DNA of 64,000 bases from Hydractinia symbiolongicarpus. Its lineage: Eukaryota > Cnidaria > Hydrozoa > Anthoathecata > Hydractiniidae. The stretch covers positions 15,484,001-15,548,000 of the forward strand of contig NC_079875.1 in NCBI RefSeq assembly GCF_029227915.1. The letters are read 5' to 3'. The position numbers were made by a program, and so were the translations under genes. The notes below the pieces were generated by a model. The model did not search any database and was not told the origin of the DNA. It saw only the letters and a list, made by a program, of their open reading frames with translations. This document shows positions 12,101 to 24,592 of this stretch, one piece after another (position 1 is the first letter of the stretch; each line of letters begins with the position of its first letter).

Positions 12101-15100
12101 AATGTGCAGGGTTACATGTACAAATATATCTCACTGTTGTTCTTATCAGTTAATATCTATACTTCTAGTTTACTATGGGGAAATATGAGCGATCGATTTC
12201 CTAAAAAATATGTCTTGATACTGTCTTCACTTGGATCAGCATTGGCCAGCATTGCATTTGGTTTCACAGAAACTTTCACATGGGCTGTTGCTGCAAAATT
12301 CTTTACTGGTTGCTGTGCTGGTAAAATTCTCTGAATTTTTATCCATATTGTTCACACGGTTTGGCAAATTGTAACGAATTAAGTTAAATAGTTAGGTAGT
12401 TCAATCACCAGTTGATGAAGAAATTATATTTTAGGAATAGCTGTCGTGGGCAAAGCTATTTTGGTTGACATATGTGATGATACGAACATGGTAAAGTAAT
12501 ATCTTTTAGATCTTATGTGTTTTGTTTTTTTATTTATCATCCCAACAGGAGATATTTTTTCTAAGGATTATCATTTTACATCATCGGATTTTCACGTGCA
12601 TGATCTTGAATTAGTAAATAGTTTGCCTATACTATATATACCATACCCTAGAAATTTTTTTAATTGCAATGGATTTCCAATTGCTATATCCAAGGTATAC
12701 AAATATTAGTGGTCTCCATTTTTAATGCCGAATGGTTCACTTACAAAGATATGTAGTTCTACAGCGTCAGTCTATTAGTGCCGCTCTTATCCGCCGTTTT
12801 AAATATAGGTTCATTTTCTGATCTGTGCTAAGACAAGTCAAGCTCAGAAAAGTATTCAAATGTTGCTTTGACAATAAACTTTTTGGTAGCCATGACCCAA
12901 AGCATGTCACCACTAGTTTAGTTAACTAAGCAGTTAAAAACATAAGAAGCTTACTAACGGATACTGAGCTGTTTTGATGTCTTATTGTCAAATGCAAAGC
13001 CCAGATTATAGCTACAGGCTGAGCGTAAGAAGTCTAATACCCTTGACTGAGGGTTTTTTATTTCAAATTAAAACACTAAAATCGGTAATTATCCATATCA
13101 TCGCTAAGAAAGAAAAAATTGTGTTCGATTTTAATGCTTTCCACAATCGAGAGCGTTTAATTTGACACGATTGCAACTTCTAAAAATAATTTCGAGTCAT
13201 TGGGAATGAAATTAAAAATATGTTTCAGGTTGTTTGTTTAAGTTGATGTGGTACCATTTTAATGATGGGTTATCGCGAATCAGTTAGTAAGACGTCATAT
13301 AAAGTCTTATCAAAACTGTAAACCAATCATTATATCATCCAGGCAATAAAATTTAGTTTATCCGTATTGCTTACAAAGGTCATCCGACTGAACATTAATT
13401 TTTTAACATTATGTAATATTTTTTAATTGTTCTAATTTTTAAAAGAACGTTGACGGGACATGTTAATTTTTTTACCATGCTGACGTCATTATGGTATATT
13501 TTCTTCGAATCCTTGGCTTACGCAGTTCAATGCATTATTTAAATCCTCCAAAGCAGAACTCTCGCAACCTTTCGGCTCTGGAACATTCGTCAAGAGATTC
13601 TGTTTTATCATTTCGAAAAATGGCCAAAAAACTAGCGTTTTCTAAAAATGTATGAACAGGATTGTAGTGTATTTGAAACTACATTTTTACGCTCGTAATT
13701 TTGTCAACGAGTGACTTTTTGTAATTACAAAAGGGCTTATCAATGTTTTGATTGTTTTCTAGCCTCTTGGAATGACAGTAATCATGTCCTCGTTTTCCAC
13801 CGGATTAGTTACAGGGCCCGCTTTAGGAGGTTAGTGAGCACACCTGCATAAAACCTATTTTCTCCCTGCCACATCTCTCCTCTTTTAGTTATAACAAACT
13901 GTCCATGAACTTTTCTTCTTCGTTCTTATTTCTAGGTTATTTAGCTTTTCCTGCAGAACAATATTCTAATGTTTTTAGTAAAGGTAAGTATGTTATATTA
14001 CATAGCTTAAAACTTTTTACACCTGCAGGGTATTTTAAGACATATTGAAAATGCAACATTCTATATAACAGATGCCCTTTAATAGCCAACATGTTTTCTA
14101 GAGACTAAAATTACGCTTGAACTGTCACATCATACCTCTTTAAAGAGCAAAAACTAAATTTTTTTTTGTCATCTTAAATGATAAATGTTATGTTTTTATT
14201 ACGTCCCCGTCAAATAAGTTAAACTAAAAAGTAGTATTTGACGATCTGTTGATCTATATTGTTGAAAATCAAGGAAGAATAGAAACTTTAGAGCCTTCTT
14301 TCAATAAATTTTTTCAGAGCTATTTATATCAAATTAAAATTAAGAGCATCATTAAGCGTCAGTAAAACATAATTAGCGATTAAAAATTATGTCAAGCCAG
14401 AAGCAAGCCACGGTAGTAAAGCGGAATTATCCTTTCCTCCCCCTTCCCTTCCTTCCATTAAAAAGGTATTAAAGCATGCTTCAAAATAAAAGGAAGACTT
14501 GAAAAAGTCTAATCTTTTATCACTATGTGCTAATAAGCTAGGAGCTATTTATTTATTATGTGCTGCCTACATTGTTTATACATAATTTTCCTCCGTTATG
14601 GACGTTTTACCGCAAGTTCAGAAAAAACATACATGTTTCTTTAGAATCTTTATTTGGGCGTTACACCATATTACTTCCAAACTTTATATTGGCTATTGGA
14701 TTGTTTATTTCTACTGGAATATTCATATTGGCTTTTCGAAAGAATTCCCGGTTAGTTGACTGTAAACAAAGTAGTTGATAGCTTGCGTTTTGATTTTAAA
14801 ATTTCTTTTTTTTTCGCTACTCTTAACTGATCAAATTATTGCTGATGAAAATCTTTATATTAATAATACCCGTATTTTGTCTATAATGTGGCCGACAAGA
14901 TTACTTCGTGGCAAAAAAATTCACGAAATGTGTACGGAAGCCGAATCACTGGCAAGGTTACAGGGAATATAAGGGACAAGCGAACCTGAGAATTTATTCA
15001 TTAGCTAATATCTTGTCTTTAATATGCAGTGGACTCTCTCTATCTCGATTACTCTTTATATCAAACTTCTCTCTATCCTGATCAAAAGTCTCGGTGCCTT

Positions 15101-18100
15101 TGACATTTGTGTACGTTCTAAGCTATTTTCCTCTCTTTATCTTGAACTTCTCTATCTCGAATTTTCATTTATCTCGAACAAAAATTTTACTCCGTAGTAA
15201 CTTTTTCTCTCTCTATCTCGATATTTTGTGTCTTAGGGTTTATCTACACAGCAAATGGAACACAAGAAAGTCAAAAAATGAAAATTAGAATGCGCTTAAA
15301 GATTTGAAATTTGAGATTTGCTTACAAACAAGAAAAAGTAGGCCTTGTTTGCAAGATTGTCATGATGTCAGCCGTCGAAAGAAAAATTGGAAACAAAGCT
15401 ATGGTTTAAAAGTCGAAAATAATTCGAAAATATGTTTTATCCTGTTGTAGAAAAGCCTTCAAGATCAAAAAACTAACGGGCAAAATTAATGAAAAGACTT
15501 ATTTAGCTTGGAACTGCTAGCCATGTAAAATGTTTAACACATGCTTAATTTAACTAATGTAGAATATTTTAAATATCAAATTGTGAAGCCTAATGCACCT
15601 TTAATAAACCTTTGACACTCCCTCTTGCTTCATTTTTTATGATAATTTTCTCTGTCACAAATTTCCTTGCGAGTTCGAGATAAAGAGAGTCCACTATAAT
15701 TTCAGACTCTCCCTCTGTAAGGCAAACATGGTAGCTGCGAATAACGATGGCCAAATTCCCCATGGATCCCTCCGCCAAGCAACCGACTAGTAAATACAAT
15801 ATGTATGCCACGAAACAGAAAAATCTTTGTTGCCGAAAATTTTGTTGAAAGTGCAAAATATTTTTTCAGAATCCCAGACGGATTGATAGAAGAAGAGCCT
15901 TTACAGCAACATAACAGTAAATATGGAGCGACACAAGTAGCTGAAACTATATATTCTCCTAAGGTTACCACCAATCGTCTAATAACACGATCTTCTCAGT
16001 GGAAAAGATTTAAAAATTGGATGTTAAATACAACATTATGCAGACTACTTCGGTATGAAAGTAGTTACATTTGCATTCAGAAAGCATTTTTTAAAAGTAA
16101 TTTAGCGTTTTTAGTAGTTTATTTTAAATATACATAAAGAAAATGCTGAGATCAACTGACTTTTCATATCCAAGTTGATGTTTGGAGGAATTTTATTTCA
16201 ATGATAATGTTTCTTTATTTAGGATAAAAAGTTGTGTTATGAGTTGTGCCTTAACAGCAATATATTACATGCTGGCTGTGGCGTATGAAGACATCTATCC
16301 AGTGTTAGCTGCGACTACAAAGAAATACAGTAAGTCACACAATTGTTCCACCTCTTCCGACATAACCGAAAGCGTCCCTACTTAAATGAAAGTCATGCGA
16401 CCTTCCGATTTCACAAAGGTCACGATGTCAAAAGTTTTTCAGAATTTTCTTCACAAATAAGTAATGATTATTGCCTAATGGTACTAATTCTTACGGGGTT
16501 AAAATAGTTACATTTCGCGGGTGTTAACTTTTACCGAAGATTGTTTACAAAAGTCTCATGGAGTTTCTCCAACGACGTATAAAAACAATTGTCAAATATT
16601 TTAAAAAAAACTTTTCTCGAAAAAATATTTACTGAAATAAAAATATTTTTTGCGTCGTAATTTTCCTAATTTGGCCATCTGCGAGAAGCGTCAATATTAA
16701 TGCCCTAAAATACCTAAAAACACTGCTACAATCAGTAAAAAATCAGTATATGGTGATCAATTTTCAGCTCACACTACTATTTTGTACCGACCAAAATATC
16801 TCGAACTGTTAATGCACAAAAACGAATTTTGTCTAACTAACATCAATCTTTATTTTAAATTATTATCAATTTTTTATTTAAATAAAGATGATAAAAATAA
16901 TCTCTGATCAAAATTTTTTATTGACATTATACGTCTGGCTTAATATAAAAGAATTTTCAACTGTAAACTAATGAGGTTGTGAAGTTTTCTTAATAATATA
17001 AGACATGCTTGCTTTTCAGTGTGAGTGCAGAACGCTTAAGTGTTATTATTTTGTTTCTCATATACTAGATGGTTATGGATTCAATACAAAGGATATTGGT
17101 CTATCACTTCTGATAGTATCATGTTTGATGATAGCCATACAAGTACCCTTGCTAGGAAAAGTAAGATACTTTATTTTTGTACCCTACTTGCCTTTCTAAA
17201 CGTCAATAGAATCAAATTGCATTCTTGTTTCAATACTTTGTGCTTTCCATGCAAAAAAAATCCAGAACTTTTTTTTTAAAAAAAAGCCAGAACAGACCTG
17301 CGCAACTGAGAACTGCTACTTACGTAAAATAATTATTTTGTGGAGGGTTTTTTTTGGTTTAAGAATTGGGTTGAATTTTTTGCAAAAATTTCTAACCATT
17401 GGGAGCCTCCACTCGTTACCATAATCACTGTTATGTTCTCTTACGGAAAGAATTTCTTTTATGAAAGTTATAAGCCATTGCTTCACCTTAAATTTTGATA
17501 ATGAGAAATAATTCTTCAATCTGTTGATAATTTTTTTCGGGTACTAACATCTTCTTTTCATTTTCAGTTAACAAGCAAATATGGTCCAAGGAAAGTAAGT
17601 AATATGAGACGATTGGTTTATCATATACTAATGAAATAAAATGTAATTTGATTGCTAACAACTCCATTAGTTAAAAAAATACTATTTCACTGATCATTGT
17701 ATCGGTTTGAAAAGAAAATTTGCTATTTCCTTTATACTAATAGTTAACTCCTTAAAAAAATTCAGGGGTTCGCCTTCTAGGCGTATTCCGGACATCGCGT
17801 TTTCGTGCTTCGTTAGCACAAACTAACGATTTGGCTACAATTTTGAATAAAGTACGGGTATTGTTATTAAAGCAGAATTTTATACACAAAAAAGTGGAAG
17901 CATCGCCCTAGGCGTCCCGTGCCGCCATTTTTGTAGCACCCAAAAAATTCGTTTTCATTCTATTACTTAGGTTTTTATCTTTTCTTCACTTGCATTGGTA
18001 TTTTGTTGTCCAATCAATGTATCAATAACATCTATTCAAAACAAGTAAGACTTTTGTTTCCCTCCATCCATCTATGCGTTAACGACACATCTTGAAAGAT

Positions 18101-19064
18101 ATACTTATTTACTTTACGGTGCATCTCACTACGTTCGTGCAAATTTGTCAACAATACCAATAAAACTCAGGCCCAAATAGCCCTCAAAACCGTGCTATTA
18201 CTATATAAATACATAAAAAGTTGGGTAGAAGTAAAAAAACTACATTGTAAAACCATATTATGTGCAAGTGTACCAAAAAAAAGAAAAAAAAAAGTGCAGT
18301 TGGTATGATGAGTTGTGACTGGGAATGACACTGATAAAAAAAATCTTGACGATGTATTCATTAGAATTCTACCCGTCCTTTAGAAACCTATTTTGGACAT
18401 GTGTCATCATTATTTCATTACTGACTCGCCTTGCACTTGAAGGAGGATTCGTCACTGTAAATGTGTTTGTGAATAACTCTGTAACATCCGACCTTGTTGG
18501 ATCAGCAAATGGACTGTGCATGTCTCTGACGTGCTTAACAAGGTTAGTTGCTTCTTTTTAGCAGCATTTTTTGTTTCATTTTCACAAGACGATTTCTGTT
18601 TATGTAGTGTGTTTTCCTATATTAATTCATATTGTAATCATCTACCCAAATCTTTCTAAATAGTCAATATTTCTAACGACATGGGTTAACGTTGGTATTA
18701 GACTGTTCATTATGGAAATTTGTCCCATACTTCCACCAAAACTTTTATAAACAAAGTTGTAATACTTTGTGAGATGTATGCTCCGCTAAAACATTTCAAG
18801 AAGTATAGTTTTGCGCGGTAACGTTTTAATTACAGGTGCTCGCAAGATTGAGGTTACCACTTGTTTTTTAGGAGCGTGGCGCCTACATTAATCGGTAGTG
18901 TATTCTCATGGTCGCTGGAAAACATCAAAAATGTGGAAGAGAATAAAAATCCACTAGGCTTTCCATTTAATCAATATTTTACCTTCTACATTCTTTCTTT
19001 TTTTAGTATTTTTAACGCTTTCTTTGTAACCCTGTTATCGGGAAAAATAGATGAGAAACAATAA
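9141..19064 (+). CDS. ZIFL-like MFS transporter, copy 1 (16 exons, intact)
   Basis: Predicted 12-helix proton-coupled MFS transporter of 496 residues. Exons: 9141-9227, 9658-9714, 10947-10974, 11715-11769, 12169-12320, 12435-12490, 13763-13829, 13936-13983, 14645-14750, 15870-16052, 16223-16329, 17069-17160, 17568-17594, 17971-18044, 18384-18542, 18872-19064. All introns are GT-AG and every junction keeps frame (phases 0,0,1,2,1,0,1,1,2,2,1,0,0,2,2). Motif A is at residues 80-89 (GNMSDRFPKK), with proline where DRxGR usually has glycine. Antiporter motif C is at 159-168 (GLVTGPALGG). The following block GGYLAFPAEQYSNVFSKESL and FGRYTILLPN resembles plant and fungal ZIFL proteins. Residues about 219-280 form the charged central loop. 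The start is the only ATG of exon 1, and the same start occurs in both paralogs. The TAA stop overlaps an AATAAA at 19060-19065. ZIFL relatives move Zn-chelators, K+ or auxin; the substrate here is unknown. Any 5' non-coding exon was not identified. Confidence 0.88.
11985..12080 (-). repeat. tRNA-like SINE head in copy 1 intron 4
   Basis: The minus strand reads TAGCAAAGTCGTTAGAGCAA (A-box region, 12033-12052) and GTGGATTCAAGTC (B box, 11999-12011) with spacing typical of tRNA-derived SINEs. It lies about 90 bp before transporter copy 1 exon 5. Confidence 0.5.
12956..13350. repeat. Decayed relative of the foldback element, copy 1 intron 6
   Basis: Shares CGGATACTGA-TGTTTTGATG at its left, TGTTCGATTTTAAT-CTTT in the middle, and CCATTTTAAT...CAGTTAGTA...TAAACCAATCAT...CATC at its right, in the same order as 21994-22550. 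The hairpin is heavily eroded. Confidence 0.5.
15028..15696. mobile_element. Pogo/Tigger-like MITE in copy 1 intron 9
   Basis: Left end AGTGGACTCTCTCTATCTCG, right end (reverse) AGTGGACTCTCTTTATCTCG, with further TCTCTATCTCGA sub-repeats inside. TA sits next to the right end. Such CAGTnGACTCTC...ATCTCGA ends are typical of pogo/Tigger elements. There is no transposase. Confidence 0.65.
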
Positions 19065-19065
19065 A
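19060..19065 (+). promoter_or_regulatory. AATAAA overlapping the copy 1 stop codon
   Basis: The last codon and stop (CAATAA) plus the next base form AATAAA. If used it would leave almost no 3' UTR; another signal further on may be the real one. Confidence 0.4.
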
Positions 19066-19249
19066 AAAGTTATTTTTCAGTTACTTTCGGTCCGAGTTCA
19101 ATTAAGGCCAAGTTATGATAAAAGACAAACCTAACCATGCATTTTGTAACACAGAGTTAATTTTTATGTGTAGTTTCGTCGCAATTTTGATTGTAATACA
19201 TATCGACCTTTGTAGTAATATCGACGCAATTGGTGATAAAACAATTGCC

Positions 19250-19882
19250 AGAATTTGTCACTATTTGTAACAATCTCTGTCGCAGTTTTTAACAGCCTCT
19301 GTTTTTATTTGTAACATCCTCAGTCCAAAATTTGTAGCAACCTTTGTCCGTATTTGCAACAAACTCTGTTTCAATTTGCGACAACCCCTGCCGCAATTTG
19401 TAACAACTTCCATCCCAATTTGTAACAACTTCGCCGCATTTTGTAACATTCGATCTCGAAACTTGTAACAATTCATATCGTAATTTGTAACGATTCATCT
19501 CGCAATTTGTACAATTTATATCGTAATTTCCGATAACCCCTGTCGCAATGTGTATCAACTTCTGCTGCATTCTGTAAGAATCTCTATCGTAATTTGTAAT
19601 AACATCTACCGCAATTTTTAACAATCTCTATCGCAAATTGTAACAACTTCGCCGCATTTTGTAACAATCGATCTCGTAACATGTAGGAATCCATATCATA
19701 GTTTGTAACAATTCATATCGTAATTTTGTAGCCATCGATTTCGTAATTCGTAACAATCCGTATTGTAATTTGTAACAATCCATATCGCAATGTGTTACAA
19801 CCTCTCTCGCAATTTGTAACAACCTTTGTCGCAATTTGTACCAAATTCTGTAGCAATTTGTAACAACCTCTGTCGCAACTAG
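19250..19882. repeat. Degenerate 22-nt minisatellite
   Basis: About 28 diverged units close to CGCAATTTGTAACAACCTCT, period mostly 22 nt with some 19-24. It begins about 190 bp past the stop of transporter copy 1. The minus-strand frames reading CYKLRQ/LLQI are by-products of the repeat, since 22 is not a multiple of 3. Confidence 0.9.
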
Positions 19883-19963
19883 TGTCTGGCTATCCTGGCA
19901 TTTTCACTAGTCTGGTATTCTTACCTTTTCTCTTCCGCTTTTGCTAATCCAATATTGTTTTTT

Positions 19964-20221
19964 TTAAGAGACGCATGACATTCCAGACACCAACTCATTA
20001 ACCCGTTGTTGCTTTTGCTCAAAATATTCTTCATAAATAGTCTTTTCTTTCGACAGTAAAACTAAGCGAGGTAATCCATTATTTAAAGATGTTCTAGCAA
20101 GGACAAAGAACTGCGGTAATTCGTTTCTAACTTCCGCTGCTTGCACGAGAGGGCCTGCCTCAGCAACCCTGAACTTTTCCTGTACGTTATTCCCTTCAAT
20201 TTCGAACACACATTTTTTCAA
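19964..20221 (-). CDS. Unidentified short ORF, possibly a terminal exon
   Basis: An 85-codon minus-strand frame with protein-like composition (KKCVFEIEGNNVQEKFR, LPQFFVLARTSLNNGLPRLV) ending in TAA. It has no ATG at its upstream edge; a CTAG just before it could be a splice acceptor in phase 1. A neighbouring highly charged minus-strand frame (20260-20556) is open but does not join it in phase at any obvious donor. No family was recognised. It may be an exon of a gene whose other parts are lost, or chance. Confidence 0.3.
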   Translation of the reverse strand: MKKCVFEIEGNNVQEKFRVAEAGPLVQAAEVRNELPQFFVLARTSLNNGLPRLVLLSKEKTIYEEYFEQKQQRVNELVSGMSCVS

Positions 20222-21993
20222 AGTACCTAGTACTCAATACTGTTTTTATTTACATGCAACTATGGTATATATTTTATTGAGTTTAGATAGTGATCAAGCA
20301 ATGGAAGATACCCGCACAACAAATTTACTAACATTCGTATCTTTATGACAAAACAAAAAATCGCTTTACATTTCATACAATGTGCCATAAATATCAATGA
20401 ATTCATTGAATTTTTCTCATCATGCTTTTCTGTAATACCTTTATCATCACTACTTTCCCTTACACCTTTTATTTTATTTCCTGCTGTTCCACCTTTTTCG
20501 TTGCCCTCGTCATCCTCCCTTCCCACCATTTTCTCTTCATAACTTTGGTCCATCATATCCTTTTAGTTTTTTCTCTAGTACAAAAAACTATTTCTAAAGA
20601 AGCAAGGAGTAAAGAGAAATATCCTATTATTTGCCACTTTAACCAATGCTCAAAACCTTCTTTACATTTTGTTCCCAACATCAAGGATCAACTATCTATG
20701 ATATATGCAGGCGTAAAAAAGCATATGATTGTTCATTACACAACCTATATCAACATAATATGTTTCAGTTAGTAAAAGTAATTTGAATAAACTGTTGCGA
20801 TCAGAAAATTTTGCGATATCTATTCCTAAACAAATTTTTTGCTGTGACATTTATTGTTGACTACGTGCTATTTATTGTTGATTGCGGCATTTAGAGTTGA
20901 TTGCGATATTTATTGTTTATTGTGATATTTATAGTTGATTGGTGTAACACACTCCTCCAAAAGCATGTTTTACATTGGAAGAAAACAACGCATACATTTC
21001 ACTTCAGCTCTGGTGGTTATTTTGAAACATCAAAAGCATGTCACAGTCCATTTGCTACCCCCACGCAATCTTTGTGAACTTTGCTGTAGCTTTTGTTTTT
21101 AGATATGTTGTACATTAAACTTGCAATGCTAACAGCACATATTGTTGGACCTTACAATCATTTAAATTAACATTACATTTATGAACTGAATAATTCACAG
21201 CGCTGGCTCGATGTATATACTGAAGAAAAATTGGTTTCGGCGTCAACCTAACTCAATTCATGAAATGCGAATGGACACAAACTGTTTAAGCGTAACTGAT
21301 GCAAATAGTTTTGGCGCAGGTTAATTTAACAACCAAAGTTGAAATTCATGTCGGACTATATTTTAAAATCCGGGGTTTTGTAATCGAAAACGGCATTATA
21401 TTTGGACTAATAATCATAGTGATAACCCCGTCTAAGTACATTTCATTACTTCATGCGATAGAGGCGATGCAAAAATTAGCGATGCGGGAAATATGCAACA
21501 TGGGCCATTCCCGTGAAATTTAATAGGGCTAAGAACTAGTTGTACAAAATGTCCTATATTAAACTACAAAGGAGTGCACTATAAATTTTCAACGATGAAG
21601 AGCTCCTTTAATAGACCTTAAGTAACAACAGACAATTCTTCAAAGTCTTTTTTTAATTTCTTTTATTATAATATGCTTTTAATGTTGTTTGAAAAAGACC
21701 TTAGAAAGATTTTTATTTGACGACATTATCTTTACTTTACATTATTTTCGTTACAAGGTTGAATTGATTGGAAATAAATTAAGTCTGATGTTTTTTTTTG
21801 ATTTTTATTGAACTCTTAAAGCGTTACAATTTTCAATACTTAATCATATCCTGGTTAGGCGGAAAACATATATGCCTCAAGACTCAATCATCAAGGTAAA
21901 TTAAGTTCGTTTAATTCCTAAAGATTTTAATTTGAAAAAAATTGTTGAATTAATATGCTTAGTAGCAAAATAGACACCTTGTTATTTAATTGA

Positions 21994-22550
21994 CGGATAC
22001 TGACCGGTTTTGATGTTTTACTGTAAAATACAAAGCCCGAGGTCAAAAGTACAGACCGAGCTTGCGAGGTCTGTGCCCATGACCGAGGGCATTGTATTTT
22101 ATAATACAACATCAAAACCGGTCAGTATCCGGTTTATTACCTGACTGTATCTGGTCTGCAAATTAATATTCCTTTGTAAACAAAACAAATGAAGCTATAT
22201 TTAAGTTGCTATTCCCAAGGCACCAGGGAAGAAAAAACGCATGTTCGATTTTGATACTTTTCGAATTCAAGATCGTTCGATTTTAAAAATTTGTAAGTAC
22301 ACAAAACAAATTCGAATCATTGTTTATGTGAATTGAAACGAAAAGGTGGTTTTAAGTGAGCTACTTTTGTATTTTTTGTGCGATGAGAATGTTTTTTATT
22401 TGTTTACGTTTTTATGTTGCCATTTTAATAACGGCTTCCAAAACCGGTTAGTATGGCTTCATACTAAGACCTGTTAAAATAAGCCGTAAACCAATTAAAT
22501 CATCGGATTTTTTCATACTAACCGGTTTTTTGTATCAGTCAGGTAAAAAT
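21994..22550. mobile_element. Foldback element with a 138-bp hairpin, before the TRIM gene
   Basis: 21994-22131 folds almost completely on itself: arms of 24 nt match perfectly (GGATACTGACCGGTTTTGAT and its complement), and the inner part is imperfect. Related inverted blocks follow at about 22445 (AACCGGTTAGTATG) and 22516 (CATACTAACCGGTT). Diverged relatives occur at 12956-13350 and 54640-54775. No ORF. Confidence 0.65.
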
Positions 22551-22625
22551 ATCCAGTACAACTCTATTTGGAAACTTATATTCCTAAATAAAAAATATAT
22601 TCTTTTTCAGAATAATAAAAAACTT

Positions 22626-24146
22626 ATGAAAAAAATGTCCGCAGCAAAAGCAAAACAACTTTCTGTATTATTGGAATGCAAGGTTTGCATGGACACCTAT
22701 CACAAACCAAAGACCCTTAACTGCGGTCATACATATTGTCAAGATTGTTTGGATAGCATGTTGGTTTTTAACGACGATGGAAGTGCAGAACTGCAGTGTC
22801 CATTAAGATGTTCAAGCAAAACAACACTAGGTCCACACGAGACAACATCATCGCTAATGACTACATATCTGGTGACTGACATTCTAAATGAGTTGTAAGT
22901 ATATTTGTACATTATAATATAACATATATGATAAAGATACAACTCAGGGCTATGACAATTAAAGATAAACGTAGTGGAACGTTTGTGCAATCTGTCTTTA
23001 TATTTGACAATCCTAGAAGTTTCTGTAGAACGTAATGTTGTTCTAAAATGTGTTATGTGACCAGAAGACGTAGTAATCACTTTACTTGGCCTTTGCGAAA
23101 TGAGAAATGATTAAGGGTTTAGAAAAACTTAACTCTATTCCATTACACACAAAGGTTCTATTACACACAAATCAGAAAAGTCAAAGTGATTTCAAAAAAG
23201 TCTTCAAAGACAGAGAAGTGAGTATAAAAGTCCAGTGTGTGTTTTTAGGTCAAATGTCAAAAAAGTTAACTTGCAGTGTCAGCAAGGTAAAGAATGCAAA
23301 CAGATTATCAGACACTCTTGCACAACATGCAGTTCAAAGATCTGTGACAAATGTGAAACCATACATTCCTGTCCCAACAAATCCTTTAACAATGTCATTT
23401 TTAATCAAAAATTGCAACAACTCCAACCATTATGTAAGCAACACGACTCGCTTGCTAAATTTGTCTGTATCGACTGTGAAAACATGTTTGTCTGTGTGTA
23501 TTGTACGCACAGACAACACAAAAATCACGAAAGAAAATCGATTGCTGAATTCGGACAAGAAGCCAGGACATGGTTTTGGTCATTCATTACGTCGTTCGAG
23601 GACACAAAAGTTGTTTTGGAAAGTTTGACAAAACAATATGACAGCGCTTTTAAGAATATTGAGGATAGTAGAGAAGTATTTGTCCGTGAATTGGGAGTTA
23701 GAAAACTAAAAAGAATGGAAGAATATATGAAGAAGCTAAACACAGAAGAAATAAATATGTTGAAAATATTTGATCAAGGAATGGAAGATTTCAAGACAAA
23801 AGTAATTGCAACCGGGTTTGTCCACAATACCAGAATACACGAATTTTCTGATTACGTAAAAGAATTTACCTTAAAATGTCCATTTGAATTAGTCGCTGAG
23901 AAGATTGAAATCGAAGAAAGACTTCGCACCCTATCGTCGTTTCCAAGAATCCTCCCCACTTTTAATCTGCATCTTGGACACCTGAAGGAACAAGACTATT
24001 TTACATATCCGTTAGGCAAAATAGCAATCTCTTTTGATGATATCCACACTGCAGATCCTTGCGGATGTTCTGTTTACAAAAGTGTGATTGACAAAACAGA
24101 AAATCGTCTAGCTACTCGCAGCTGGAAGCTTTGGAGACGTTACTAA
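22626..24146 (+). CDS. TRIM-like RING/B-box protein (two coding exons)
   Basis: Probable E3 ubiquitin ligase of the tripartite-motif type, about 388 residues. Coding exons are 22626-22894 and 23249-24146, joined by GT-AG in phase 2; an acceptor at 22610 suggests a 5' non-coding exon upstream. Exon 1 encodes a RING finger: CKVC, then CGHTYCQDC, then CPLRC. Exon 2 encodes two zinc B-box-like clusters (CQQGKEC...CTTCSSKICDKC, then CKQH...CIDC...CVYCTHRQHKNH) followed by a Lys/Glu-rich probable coiled coil. No NHL, filamin or SPRY domain is visible before the stop. Start choice is between ATG 22626 and ATG 22635 (MSAAKAKQL). Near the 3' end another frame (reading AAGSFGDVTKEFE at about 24115-24155) looks more protein-like than the annotated tail, and exon-like pieces follow at about 24226-24262 and 24356-24407. 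The true C-terminus is therefore uncertain and a frameshift is possible. Confidence 0.78.
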
Positions 24147-24592
24147 AGAATTTGAAAGGTATTTTTTATAATTATTTGATTTCGTTAAAACCTCCATACA
24201 AAATGACTCTATACTAATTTTTAGAGAACGCAAAGAAGAATCGTAAAGAACAAGCAAAAAGGTGAGCAGATTTTTCGGAAAACTCGGTTTAAATTCCTCA
24301 AAAAAAAATCGTATGATTAAATAAAAAAAGTCCTTGTTATGTTCCTTTCTTTAGGTATTTGAAGCCGCAACGTCTATCATCAGCTGCAAGGTCTTACACT
24401 TTTGAAGGTATGTGATTTTGATATAAATGCTTCCCATATAATTCATAGAGTGTCTAAAGAACTGGCTGATTAGAATTTTGTGTGTTATTTCAACGACAAA
24501 TGCAACAATATGTAAAAATGAAGGAGCACTATCGTCAGTAAGCGTATAACTTGACTATACAAAATCTTCTCTTCTCTTATAATAATACAGTG

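Noticed and set aside
15590-15974. Minus-strand frames of about 90 codons
   Set aside because: They overlap the right end of the Tigger-like MITE and the antisense of copy 1 exon 10; no independent support.
19261-19834. Minus-strand frames rich in CYKLRQ/LLQI
   Set aside because: Translation of a 22-nt minisatellite whose unit is not a multiple of three; no codon-level conservation.
20260-20556. Charged minus-strand frame of 98 codons
   Set aside because: Low-complexity sequence, no domain, and no phase-compatible splice to the neighbouring ORF.
23107-23628. Plus-strand frame of 173 codons
   Set aside because: Out-of-frame shadow of TRIM exon 2; the frame with RING continuity and zinc-binding residues is the other one.
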